A DNA stretch of 64,000 bases from JACRLV01 sp045863555 (GTDB lineage: Bacteria; Planctomycetota; Phycisphaerae; UBA1845; Fen-1342): contig BTUU01000012.1 of the NCBI GenBank assembly GCA_045863555.1, positions 62,001-126,000 of the forward strand, in the 5' to 3' direction. Shown here piece by piece: positions 21,548 to 29,249 of this stretch. Each line of letters begins with the position of its first letter. Positions within the stretch are counted from its first letter, which is position 1. The notes beneath the pieces were generated by a model, which ran no database searches, was not told the origin of the DNA, and saw only the letters and a list, made by a program, of their open reading frames with translations. The translations under genes and the position numbers were made by a program.

Positions 21548-22028
21548 TGCACAGTGCAGAGTGCACAGTGCACAGTTGCGAACGGTGAGCATGGCCGCCA
21601 GGCTCATTTGGACGATCAGGAATGGCGAGCGACTACCGCGATCTGATCGCGTGGCAGAAGGCGATGGACCTGGTGACTGAGATTTACGAAGCTACGCGCC
21701 GCTTTCCCGACACGGAGCGCTATGGGCTCGTTTCTCAGATGCGCCGAGCCGCGGTGTCGATTCCGAGTAATATCGCAGAGGGTTTTGGAAGGCGCAATCG
21801 CCCAGAATTTCAGCGGTTCGTCCGAAACGCGCGTGGTAGTGCCTGCGAACTCGAAACCCAAGTCGAGATCTCCGTTCGTCTTGAATTTCTGGATGACAAA
21901 TCTGCGGACGGAATGGCGGAACGTATCGGCGAGTTGCTTCGAATCCTGAATGGTCTGCACTCGTCGCTGGAAAGGCCGCGCAGCGGCAGTGATTCTTGAC
22001 TGTGCACTGTGCACTGAGCACTGTGCAC
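21547..22028 (+). mobile_element. Inverted-repeat-bounded unit carrying an S23 gene
   Basis: The left arm at 21547-21576 and the right arm at 21999-22028 are inverted copies that match at 28 of 30 positions (GTGCACAGTGCAGAGTGCAC...). The left arm begins at the last base of the etfB stop codon, and the right arm ends 20 bp before etfA. Inside is one gene for an S23-type four-helix-bundle protein. The same arm family occurs at 5808-6091 with no gene inside and at 53663-53763 in imuB. Calling it mobile is an inference from the position inside the etf pair and the dispersed repeats; no transposase is encoded. Confidence 0.5.
21622..21999 (+). CDS. S23/IVP-type four-helix-bundle protein
   Basis: A 125-residue protein of the family first found as the open reading frame of 23S rRNA intervening sequences. 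Typical blocks are present: DLIAWQKAMDLVTEIYE, LVSQMRRAAVSIPSNIAEG, RFVRNARGSACELETQ and a final helix with LLRILNGL. Members form pentameric four-helix bundles; related Avd proteins bind RNA in diversity-generating retroelements. No reverse transcriptase is encoded here. The gene is enclosed by inverted repeats between etfB and etfA, which suggests it arrived as a unit. The biochemical role is unknown. Confidence 0.9.
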   Translation: MASDYRDLIAWQKAMDLVTEIYEATRRFPDTERYGLVSQMRRAAVSIPSNIAEGFGRRNRPEFQRFVRNARGSACELETQVEISVRLEFLDDKSADGMAERIGELLRILNGLHSSLERPRSGSDS

Positions 22029-22048
22029 ACAGCACAGAGTAGCTAACA

Positions 22049-23035
22049 ATGTCACACGACGTAATCGTCTTCGCCGAGCAGCGCAACGACAAACTCAACC
22101 CTGCCGTCGCCCAACTGGTGACGGCGGCCAAGCCGCTCGCCGCGGCCGGCGGCGGGAAGGTCATTGGCTGTCTCGTCGGCTCAGCGACGAATGCCGCCGC
22201 GGATGCACTCGATCAAACCGGCGTCGATGCGATCGTCTCGATCAATGACGCCTCGCTCGAGCACTATAGCGCGCTGCGATATCGGACGGCCCTCTGTGCC
22301 GCGATCGAGCAGCTTCAGCCCCGCGTCGTGCTGCTGCCCGCGACGTTCATGGGCCGCGACCTCGCCCCGCGCGTCGCTGCCCGGCTCAAGCTGGCCCTCG
22401 CGACCGACGTTATCGAGCTTGCGATCAGCGCCGGCGGCGGCCTCGACGTGACCCGGCCGGTCTACAACGGCAAGGCGCTCTGCCACGTGACGTTCCCGGC
22501 CGGGAAGACGGCCATCGCCTCCGTGCGGCCGAACACGTTTCCGGCCGCGACGGGCGGCGGCGGGGGGGCGCGGTCGACGATCGCGTACACGCCTGCCGCA
22601 GGCGACGACCGGATTACCGTCAAGGAAGTCGCCAAGACCGGCGGTGAGATGAAGGACGTGACCGAGGCGGACATCATCGTCAGCGGCGGCCGGTCGATGA
22701 AGAACGAGGATAACTTCAAGATACTCTTCGAACTGGCGGGCGAGCTCGACGCGGCTGTCGGGGCGAGCCGGGCGGCCTGCGACGCGGGGTATCAGCCGCA
22801 CAGCCGGCAGGTCGGCCTCACGGGCAAGACGGTGACGCCGAAGCTGTATGTGGCGTGCGGCATCAGCGGGGCGATCCAACACCTCGCGGGCATGCGGGGA
22901 AGCAAAGTGATCGTGGCGATCAACACTGATCCGGAAGCCCCGATGGTCAAGGTCGCCGACTACGCGATCATCGACGACCTGTTCAAGGTCGTGCCGCTCA
23001 TGACGCAGGAAGTGCGGAAGCTGAAGGCGCATTAA
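22049..23035 (+). CDS. etfA: Electron transfer flavoprotein alpha subunit
   Basis: A 328-residue ETF alpha subunit that binds FAD. The C-terminal FAD-domain signature LYVACGISGAIQHLAGM, followed by AINTDPEAPMVKVADY, is unmistakable, and VSGGRSMKNEDNF matches the start of that domain. The N-terminal ATP-binding-like domain is complete. Its ATG lies 20 bp after the right arm of the repeat-bounded S23 unit, so the native ribosome-binding context may have been changed by that insertion. With etfB it should form one heterodimer. Confidence 0.96.
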   Translation: MSHDVIVFAEQRNDKLNPAVAQLVTAAKPLAAAGGGKVIGCLVGSATNAAADALDQTGVDAIVSINDASLEHYSALRYRTALCAAIEQLQPRVVLLPATFMGRDLAPRVAARLKLALATDVIELAISAGGGLDVTRPVYNGKALCHVTFPAGKTAIASVRPNTFPAATGGGGGARSTIAYTPAAGDDRITVKEVAKTGGEMKDVTEADIIVSGGRSMKNEDNFKILFELAGELDAAVGASRAACDAGYQPHSRQVGLTGKTVTPKLYVACGISGAIQHLAGMRGSKVIVAINTDPEAPMVKVADYAIIDDLFKVVPLMTQEVRKLKAH

Positions 23036-23084
23036 CGAGTAGCGACGACCTGCATTCGCAAAACGCGCGCGGAGAATGGTGACG

Positions 23085-23528
23085 ATGGGATTGATCACCG
23101 ACTTCATCGCGGCTCGGGTGGCCGATGCGTCCGCAATCCTCGAGAGCGGGTACCCGTACGGCGGCCGGCCCTTCCTTCAGGCGAAGAACGTAGACATACT
23201 CGAGATCGCCGGCCTCTTCTGCGAAATCAACCCCGAGGAATCCTCCACGGACGTGTTTGACGAGTTTGCTTGCCTTGCGGAAACCGATGAAACCTGGGTT
23301 CATTTGATCCCGGATCGAGTAACGCGGGCGATCGCGGAGATCCCCGACGAAAGGGTCGGCATCGTCGGACGAGCCTGGCAGAACAGCGACGATCGTCCGG
23401 CGGCGTACTCGGAGGCCCAGTGGCTCGCAAATCGCGCGGCTTTGCCTGAATTCTTCGCCAAACTCGTCAACTTCGCACGACGTGCCCAGGCCGATCATCT
23501 CGACGTGCTCGTGTATACGTGCCTTTAG
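23085..23528 (+). CDS. Hypothetical acidic protein
   Basis: A 147-residue cytoplasmic protein with no motif I can assign. It is acidic, with a mixed alpha/beta pattern (MGLITDFIAA at the start, then LQAKNVDILEIAGLFCEINP) and a conserved-looking WVHLIPDRVTRAIAEIPDE. The ATG at 23085 has GGAG 10 bp upstream, which favours it over the ATG at 23076, directly behind the same GGAG. It follows etfA by about 50 bp. Small proteins of this general type (SUKH/immunity-like) exist near toxin systems, but I see no firm link to the ParE/Phd pair next to it. Confidence 0.55.
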   Translation: MGLITDFIAARVADASAILESGYPYGGRPFLQAKNVDILEIAGLFCEINPEESSTDVFDEFACLAETDETWVHLIPDRVTRAIAEIPDERVGIVGRAWQNSDDRPAAYSEAQWLANRAALPEFFAKLVNFARRAQADHLDVLVYTCL

Positions 23529-23549
23529 CTCGAGGCGGACAGGGTCCTG

Positions 23550-23864
23550 CTAGGATTCCTCAGCCTCTGCCCGCCGTGCCCCGTGGCGGAATCGCATCAC
23601 TTCGACGAGGGCCTCATCTTCGCGCACGCGATAAAACACGAGGTAGGCGCCGAATACGAGTTTCCTGACCGGAGTCCCGATCGCGTCGGATTCCGCCGGC
23701 GCGATCGCATTGCGGTTCGGGAAGCGGCTCAAATCCTCGATCGCATCCCAAAGCCGCTCCAGCCAGCGGGTCGCCGCATCAGGCTTATCCGCCGCGATGA
23801 ATTCGGCCTGTTCGAGGATCGCCTGCTCCGCATCGGGCAGAACAACGACGACGTATTGCCTCAT
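23550..23864 (-). CDS. ParE/RelE-family toxin
   Basis: A 104-residue protein of the RelE/ParE superfamily. The helical start (LPDAEQAILEQAEFIAADKP), ATRWLERLWDAIEDLSRFP, and the strand block VRKLVFGAYLVFYRVRED, ending in VEVMRFRHGARR, are characteristic. ParE members poison gyrase and RelE members cleave mRNA; the sequence suits the ParE-like plasmid-stabilisation group but does not settle which. It overlaps the antitoxin gene upstream by four bases, giving a two-gene operon. It appears intact. Confidence 0.85.
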   Translation of the reverse strand: MRQYVVVVLPDAEQAILEQAEFIAADKPDAATRWLERLWDAIEDLSRFPNRNAIAPAESDAIGTPVRKLVFGAYLVFYRVREDEALVEVMRFRHGARRAEAEES

Positions 23865-24151
23865 CGGTCGATCTTCACGCCGATTCGCGAAGCGATTTCC
23901 CGGAGGACCGTCTTCGCATCTCGCCCGCGTCCCGCCTTCGAGTCTTCGAGTGCCTTCCGCAGCGCCGCGATGTCCTCCGCGAGCGCCGCCCGTTCCGCGA
24001 GATCGTCATATGCCTCGGGGCTGAGCAGCACGCCGGCCGTTTTCCCATTGGTCGTGATGAAGAGCGGCCGGCCGGTTTCCTGAACGCGTCGAAAGTCCTC
24101 GCTGATGTTCGCGCGGTGCTCGCTGAGCGGCCGGATGTCATCGGTTCGCAT
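23861..24151 (-). CDS. Phd/YefM-family antitoxin
   Basis: A 96-residue antitoxin. It has the Phd/YefM pattern: DIRPLSEHRANISEDFRRVQ, then GRPLFITTNGKTAGVLLSPEAYDDL, the strand-helix DNA-binding unit, followed by a helical, toxin-binding C-terminus. It is translated first and overlaps the toxin start as ATGA. Such antitoxins usually repress their own operon; an inverted repeat lies just upstream (24171-24188). Confidence 0.87.
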   Translation of the reverse strand: MRTDDIRPLSEHRANISEDFRRVQETGRPLFITTNGKTAGVLLSPEAYDDLAERAALAEDIAALRKALEDSKAGRGRDAKTVLREIASRIGVKIDR

Positions 24152-24170
24152 TTCGTCTCCTCAGCCGCAG

Positions 24171-24188
24171 TGTACGTAATTCTGTACA
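24171..24188 (-). promoter_or_regulatory. Candidate operator of the Phd/ParE operon
   Basis: TGTAC and GTACA form an inverted repeat separated by eight AT-rich bases, 20 to 37 bp upstream of the antitoxin start. This is where Phd-type antitoxins bind to repress their own promoter. The assignment rests on position and symmetry only. Confidence 0.4.
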
Positions 24189-24369
24189 TATTATTGGTTT
24201 CGGACCCGGCGGTGTCCAGTGCATGTCAGTCAACGCCTGAGGCACCAGGCAGATTGGCCGCGTTGAGCCCCTACGAATACCATTCCGCGAACCCGCCGCG
24301 GATCGCCGACGTATGGATGCGCCGGCGACCTCGACGCGGCGGAGTGAGACAACTCGCCTCGACGCACGC

Positions 24370-25491
24370 ATGATCGAACAGCTTTTCCAGATCGTCACGA
24401 CCTATCAGCTCTTCGGCTGGGTCGCTTTCGGCGTCACCGTCGCGCTCACGCCCGTGGCCGCTCGCGTCGCCCGCGCGACCGGCGTGATGGACTACCCCGA
24501 CACGTTTCTCAAGCCGCACGCCCGGCCGATTCCCTATCTCGGTGGCACGGCCATCTGTCTCGGCTGGGTCGTGGGGGTGCTCGTCGCCGCGTGGGCCGGG
24601 CGGTTCGGTGGGGGAGTCGTGCCGATTCTCCCGTTCGTCCTCGGCGGCGTGGCGATGTCGATTCTCGGCCTCCTCGATGACGCGCATGACATCTCGGCGA
24701 AGCTGCGACTGCTCATCGGGGCCATTGTCATCGGCGGTGTACTGGCGTGGACGCAGACGGGACTCGATCTCATCGGGCCGGTTTTCAAGCTCGCGGGGAT
24801 CGGCGCGCCGCCGGCCGTCGTCACGGCGATCTCGCTGCCGATCTCGATCTTCATCGTGCTCGGCGCGTGCAACTCGATGAACCTGATCGACGGCCTCGAC
24901 GGGCTCGCGTCGGGTGTGACATTCATCATGTCGCTGGGCTTCTTCCTCCTCGCGGCGATGTTGACGACGTTCCAGCCCGACGAGCCGGGCCACGCCGTGC
25001 GGCTCGTGCTGGCGATCGCGATGGCGGGAGCGACGCTCGGCTTCCTGCCGCACAACTTCAACCCGGCCCGGATCTTCATGGGCGACGCGGGCAGCGTGCT
25101 CCTGGGCTACAACTGCGGCATGCTCATCCTGCTCTTTGCCGAGTGGGGTACGTATCGCTGGCTGCTCGGCGCGCTGATGATCTTCGCCCTGCCGATCTTC
25201 GACACCGTGCTCGCGATGTACCGCCGTTTTCGGGCCGGCCGGCCGATCTTCGAGGGCGACCGCAGCCACATCTACGATCAACTGGTGCAGCGCGGGATGA
25301 CCGTGAAGCAGGCCGTGCTCGTCTGTTACGCGTTGACGGCGTTCTTCGCGTTTGTGGGGCTGCTGGTCATCGGAATCCGTCTGCGATATGCGCTGGCCGT
25401 GTACATCGTCGTCTGCGCGGCCGCGTGGTTTATCGTTCAGGCGACGCGGATGGCGAACCCAGGTCAGCCGAAATCCGCGCCGGGCGGCTGA
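24370..25491 (+). CDS. WecA/MraY-like polyprenyl-phosphate sugar-1-phosphate transferase
   Basis: A 373-residue integral membrane protein with about ten or eleven transmembrane helices. It links a UDP-HexNAc to a lipid phosphate at the inner membrane, the first step of O-antigen, teichoic-type or exopolysaccharide synthesis. Family motifs: PYLGGTAI, LGLLDDAHD (D103, D104), NSMNLIDGLDGLA (about 169-180), FMGDAGS (237-242) and DRSHIYDQL. The last replaces the HIHH loop of WecA, so it is a WecA/TagO relative rather than MraY. The ATG at 24370 was preferred over one at 24313 because the membrane domain begins there. A glycosyltransferase follows 19 bp downstream. Confidence 0.88.
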   Translation: MIEQLFQIVTTYQLFGWVAFGVTVALTPVAARVARATGVMDYPDTFLKPHARPIPYLGGTAICLGWVVGVLVAAWAGRFGGGVVPILPFVLGGVAMSILGLLDDAHDISAKLRLLIGAIVIGGVLAWTQTGLDLIGPVFKLAGIGAPPAVVTAISLPISIFIVLGACNSMNLIDGLDGLASGVTFIMSLGFFLLAAMLTTFQPDEPGHAVRLVLAIAMAGATLGFLPHNFNPARIFMGDAGSVLLGYNCGMLILLFAEWGTYRWLLGALMIFALPIFDTVLAMYRRFRAGRPIFEGDRSHIYDQLVQRGMTVKQAVLVCYALTAFFAFVGLLVIGIRLRYALAVYIVVCAAAWFIVQATRMANPGQPKSAPGG

Positions 25492-25510
25492 CGCGGCGGA
25501 GGCCAGCGCC

Positions 25511-26608
25511 GTGCGCATTGTGCTCCTCGTCACTGATCTTCAACCCGGCGGGACGCCGCTGCGCATCGCGGCGATCGCCCGCGGGCTCAGAGAGGCCGGC
25601 GATGAGGTCGTCGTCGGATGCCTGGCCGGTCGCGGGCCGGTTTCGGAGGAGCTGGAGCGCGACGGCATCGCAACGTTCGCCTGCGGGGCGCGGCGTCCGT
25701 GGCATTTTGGCGCGATCTGGCGGCTTTGCACGCATTTGCGGCGAATTCGGCCGGACATTGTCCATTCGACGCTGCTACACGCGAATGTGGCCGCCCGGCT
25801 GGTCTGCGACTGGCTGCGGATTCCGCTGCTCACTTCCACGGCGACGATCGAGGTCGAGCGGAAGTGGCACCTCCGGCTGGAACGCTGGACGGCCGGCTGG
25901 GACGAGGGGCACATCGTCAATGGTCCGAGTTTGGCCGAGCACGTCATCCGCGAGTTCGGCCGGCCGCGCGAGCGCGTCTTCATCGTGCCGCCGTTCCTGG
26001 ACCGCGTGCCGACGATGATCGATCGCGCCGAGGCTCGGCAACGGCTCAACCTGCCACCGGACGCGCCGGTCGTCGGTTGGTTCGGCCGGTTTGATCCGGT
26101 GAAGCGGCTGGACCTGATCCTCGACTGCGCGATCGAGCTGCGGAACACGGATTTCCACTTTGTGCTCGCGGGAGACGGGCCGTTGCATTCGAGCATCGAG
26201 GCGCGCATCGGCCTCGACCGACTAGCCGAGCGCGTTCTCCTGCCCGGCTGGCTCGCCGATCCCGGCGTTCTCCTCTCGGCGGCGGATGTGATGATTTTCC
26301 CATCGCTGACGGAGGGGCTCCCGAATGCCGTGCTGCAATCGATGTGGGCGGGCGTGCCGGTGATTGCGAGCGACATCGCGGCACACCGGGATTTGTCCGG
26401 GGACGAGCGGCGATTGTACTTGGTATCCGGCAGGGACGCGGTGCTCACTGCACTTCAAAATGTGCTATCGCGTGGCGAATCCCAGCGTGAGTTAACACAG
26501 CGAGCCCGGGAATGGGCGTGCGATCTGAATCGCGATAACGCCATCGAGAGGTTACGGAGCGTTCTCGCCGCCGCGCGCGGAACGACGGAGATCGGAGATT
26601 CGCGTTGA
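25511..26608 (+). CDS. Glycosyltransferase family 4 (GT-B fold)
   Basis: A 365-residue GT-B glycosyltransferase. The N-terminal domain starts with VRIVLLVTDLQPGGTPLRI, the usual donor/acceptor loop. The C-terminal half has VVGWFGRFDPVKRLDLILD, FVLAGDGPL and FPSLTEGLPNAVLQSMWAG. The second glutamate of the EX7E motif is replaced by glutamine here, so the catalytic set is not the canonical one. The start is a GTG; the frame extends further upstream only as sequence antisense or out of frame to the gene before. It probably adds the second sugar to the lipid-linked product of the upstream transferase. Confidence 0.85.
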   Translation: MRIVLLVTDLQPGGTPLRIAAIARGLREAGDEVVVGCLAGRGPVSEELERDGIATFACGARRPWHFGAIWRLCTHLRRIRPDIVHSTLLHANVAARLVCDWLRIPLLTSTATIEVERKWHLRLERWTAGWDEGHIVNGPSLAEHVIREFGRPRERVFIVPPFLDRVPTMIDRAEARQRLNLPPDAPVVGWFGRFDPVKRLDLILDCAIELRNTDFHFVLAGDGPLHSSIEARIGLDRLAERVLLPGWLADPGVLLSAADVMIFPSLTEGLPNAVLQSMWAGVPVIASDIAAHRDLSGDERRLYLVSGRDAVLTALQNVLSRGESQRELTQRAREWACDLNRDNAIERLRSVLAAARGTTEIGDSR

Positions 26609-27174
26609 TTCGGATGGTCTGCAGCGCGATCATCGTCCTCACCCCAATCGCGGGTGCGATGATCCTCGCCGCCGCCAGCGCTAACTTGCCCGGATTAGCG
26701 AAGGCTCGCGAGCCGCTCGAGGCGCGCGTCGTGACGATCACGTTGATTGTGATTCCGTTACTCACGCTCCTGTTGCTTCGTGCTCGGCGAACCCACCGTC
26801 GGCGGTGGTGGAAAGGACGCTACGGTTTTGAACCGCCGCCTCTGATCGAGCGGCTCGCGGCGACCGGCGAGTCCGTCGTCGCCGGGAGCTTCGCTCTGGG
26901 GCTTATATTTCTAGCGGCGAACGCGTTGGACCTGGTACCGGTTTCAGCAGGTGGCAACTGGGGAGTCGTTTTGTCGAATCTTTGGTACGTTCCGCTCATT
27001 TGCTGCCCTTGGCTTGCGCGATACTACTGGATCAAAAAAGACGCACTCGAATCTACGATCGTCGGATTGTTGGAACGCCGCCACCGCCCCTGCATGACCT
27101 GCGGCTACGACCTCACGCCCGGCAACCTCGAACGCTGCCCCGAATGCGGCACGCCGCGGGAGAATCCGCGATAA
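26605..27174 (+). CDS. Membrane protein with zinc-ribbon tail (copy 1)
   Basis: A 189-residue protein with about four hydrophobic segments and a C-terminal zinc ribbon: CMTCGYDLTPGNLERCPECG, two CxxC pairs for one zinc ion. The start could be the TTG at 26605 (overlapping the upstream stop as TTGA) or the ATG at 26614. The tail is found on many unrelated membrane proteins in planctomycetes and is also, almost identically, on the gene at 27445-28002. The transmembrane parts of the two proteins differ. No function is proposed. Confidence 0.7.
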   Translation: MIRMVCSAIIVLTPIAGAMILAAASANLPGLAKAREPLEARVVTITLIVIPLLTLLLLRARRTHRRRWWKGRYGFEPPPLIERLAATGESVVAGSFALGLIFLAANALDLVPVSAGGNWGVVLSNLWYVPLICCPWLARYYWIKKDALESTIVGLLERRHRPCMTCGYDLTPGNLERCPECGTPRENPR

Positions 27175-27272
27175 TGCGACAATACGACGCCACGCGATCC
27201 CAGAGCCGCCTCACGCTCGCGTAATATTCCGAGCAGACCGTTCCGCTCAACTTCACATGGGGCAGCCATGTC
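27076..27272 (+). repeat. Duplicated tail segment, copy 1
   Basis: The last 99 bp of the first zinc-ribbon gene (27076-27174) match 27904-28002 at 98 positions. The likeness continues at lower identity past the stop codons, through CACGCTCGC, a GAGC/GGGC block and TTCCGCTCAA, to the start codon of the metallophosphoesterase (about 28097); the corresponding point here is the ATG near 27268. No gene follows here, so this copy is the stump of a duplication. Confidence 0.75.
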
Positions 27273-27444
27273 GGCAGGTACACAGGTTCGTCGATGCCAA
27301 CTGCAATCTGGCATGCAGGACGCGGTCAGACGCGCCGATGTAGCCAGGAACTGGGTGCCCGGACTTTCACGGGGCCAATCGGTCGCAAGACTCCGTGAAC
27401 TCTACGCCTTCCAGCGACGGCGACTCTGATTCTCGGAGGGCTCG

Positions 27445-28002
27445 ATGCTTCACCTCATCAGCCGCCTCACGGTGGCCGCGTCGTTCGCGACGGGCATCGG
27501 GTTGCTCGTGGCGGATGCCGCGGGGGTGCTTCCAGGAGGAATAAGGTCGCTCGTTCACTTCCTCCTAATCGCACTGGCTAATCTCGCCCTACCGGTCTTC
27601 TTCCTTCGTCAGGAGAGATCGTGGGGTGAAAAAAGGAATGCGGAATGGAAACACGCGTACGGCGTCACGACGCCCGTATGCGTGGAGGCTTTCCATGCCA
27701 AGGCCGACAGATTGGGCGTGACCGTACTTACTGCGTTTGTCGGGTACATTCCGATCACGCACTTCTGGCCGGCGATGGGTATCGAAAGTACGCCAGGGCC
27801 GCATCACGTCGTGTTCTTGATTTGGGGCGGGTTGGCTGGTCTTGCCTATTATTACCGAAGGCGCGCGAAGCACGTCGCGGCCGAGATCAAGGCGCTTCTC
27901 GCCCGCCGCCACCGCCCCTGCATGACCTGCGGCTACGACCTCACGCCCGGCAACCTCGAACGCTGCCCGGAATGCGGCACGCCGCGGGAGAATCCGCGAT
28001 AA
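27445..28002 (+). CDS. Membrane protein with zinc-ribbon tail (copy 2)
   Basis: A 185-residue protein with several hydrophobic segments (SRLTVAASFATGIGLLVADA, SLVHFLLIALANLALPVFFL and a later pair) and the same C-terminal zinc ribbon as the gene at 26605. The identity of the two tails at DNA level (98 of 99 bp) shows recent duplication or conversion, while the membrane domains are unrelated at sequence level. The zinc ribbon could bind a partner or RNA; the purpose is unknown. Confidence 0.7.
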   Translation: MLHLISRLTVAASFATGIGLLVADAAGVLPGGIRSLVHFLLIALANLALPVFFLRQERSWGEKRNAEWKHAYGVTTPVCVEAFHAKADRLGVTVLTAFVGYIPITHFWPAMGIESTPGPHHVVFLIWGGLAGLAYYYRRRAKHVAAEIKALLARRHRPCMTCGYDLTPGNLERCPECGTPRENPR

Positions 28003-28097
28003 CGCGACAATTTCGCGCAGCGGCGTCCCAGCCCGGCCTTACGCTCGCTTAACATTCCGGGCGTACGTTCCGCTCAATTTCACAAGGAGCAGCCATG
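27904..28097 (+). repeat. Duplicated tail segment, copy 2
   Basis: The partner of the segment at 27076-27272. Here it runs from the zinc-ribbon end through the leader of the metallophosphoesterase, including its AAGGAG ribosome-binding site, to the start codon. The leader therefore has a decayed twin at 27175-27270. Confidence 0.75.
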
Positions 28098-29081
28098 TCT
28101 TCCGATACCCAGACATCCCGTCGCGATCTCTTCAAACTCGCCGCCGTCGCCGGTGCGGCCGGGCTTCTCCCCGGCGTCGGTCTCGCCGCCGCCGCACAGC
28201 CTCCCCCAGCGAAGGAGCGAAAACGCGTCCTCCGCGTCGCTCACCTCACCGACATCCACGTTCAGCCCGAACTCCGCGCCGGCGAAGGGATGGCCGCGTG
28301 TCTGCGGCACGTCGAGGCCCAGAAGGAAAAGCCGGACCTCATCCTCACGGGCGGTGACATGATCATGGACGCGTTCGAGCACGACGAAGCGCGAACGAAG
28401 CTCCAGTGGGACCTGTTTCATAAGGTGCTGAAGGACAACACGTCGATCCCCGTCGAGCACTGCATCGGCAATCACGACATCTGGGGCTGGAACAAGGCCA
28501 AATCGAAGACGGCGGGTAGCGAGGCCCGGTGGGGCAAAGCCTGGGCGCTGGAGGCGTTCGGCATCGAAAAACGGTATCGCAGCTTCGAAAAGGCCGGGTG
28601 GAAGTTCCTGGTTCTCGACAGCGTGCAGCCGAATGGAGACGGGTACACGGCGCATCTTGATGCGGAACAACTAGCGTGGTTCGAGAGCGAACTCAAGGCG
28701 AACGCGGGCGGCAAGCCGACGCTCGTGCTTTCGCACATTCCGATTCTGTCGATCGGCATGCTCGCCAACGCCGAAACCAAGCCCGGAACCGATCACAAGA
28801 TTTCGGGGGGTCTGAATTTCACGGACGCAGCAAAGATCAAGACGCTGTTTCACAAGCACGGCGGGGTGAAGGTATGCCTCTCCGGGCATCTGCATCTCGT
28901 GGATCGGGTCGATTACCTGGGCGTGACGTACCTCTGCAACGGCGCCGTCTCCGGTGCGTGGTGGAAGGGCAAGAACCGGGAATTCTCGGAGGGGTACGCG
29001 ATCGTCGATCTGTTCGACGACGGGAGCTTCGAGAACCAGTACGTCGAATACGGCTGGAAGGCGATGAAGGGCTCCGCGTAA
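28095..29081 (+). CDS. Tat-exported metallophosphoesterase
   Basis: A 328-residue protein with a Tat signal (SRRDLFKLAAVAGAAGLLPG, twin arginines near residues 9-10), so it is exported folded to the periplasm. The calcineurin-like metal motifs follow: HLTDIHV, LTGGDMIMD, CIGNHD, LSHIPILS and SGHLHLVD. Periplasmic members are phosphodiesterases or purple-acid-phosphatase-like enzymes. An AAGGAG ribosome-binding site lies 7 bp before the ATG. The upstream zinc-ribbon gene is about 90 bp away on the same strand. Confidence 0.88.
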   Translation: MSSDTQTSRRDLFKLAAVAGAAGLLPGVGLAAAAQPPPAKERKRVLRVAHLTDIHVQPELRAGEGMAACLRHVEAQKEKPDLILTGGDMIMDAFEHDEARTKLQWDLFHKVLKDNTSIPVEHCIGNHDIWGWNKAKSKTAGSEARWGKAWALEAFGIEKRYRSFEKAGWKFLVLDSVQPNGDGYTAHLDAEQLAWFESELKANAGGKPTLVLSHIPILSIGMLANAETKPGTDHKISGGLNFTDAAKIKTLFHKHGGVKVCLSGHLHLVDRVDYLGVTYLCNGAVSGAWWKGKNREFSEGYAIVDLFDDGSFENQYVEYGWKAMKGSA

Positions 29082-29249
29082 CGCCGATGCGAGCCCGATC
29101 GGTTTCGCGCGGGGGCGGTGCGCCGCGGCCGTTGTTTTTCCCAATGAACCGGCTTCGAGCAGGGGGCGGCCGGAATCCGATCCCCCCGATCGGATTCATC
29201 GGTGAGCGGACGCGAAATCGCTATTGCCCGCAACAGCCGATAGACTGTT

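Noticed and set aside
21547..22028. Part of a diversity-generating retroelement (because S23 resembles Avd)
   Set aside because: No reverse transcriptase, template repeat or variable-repeat target gene is present nearby.
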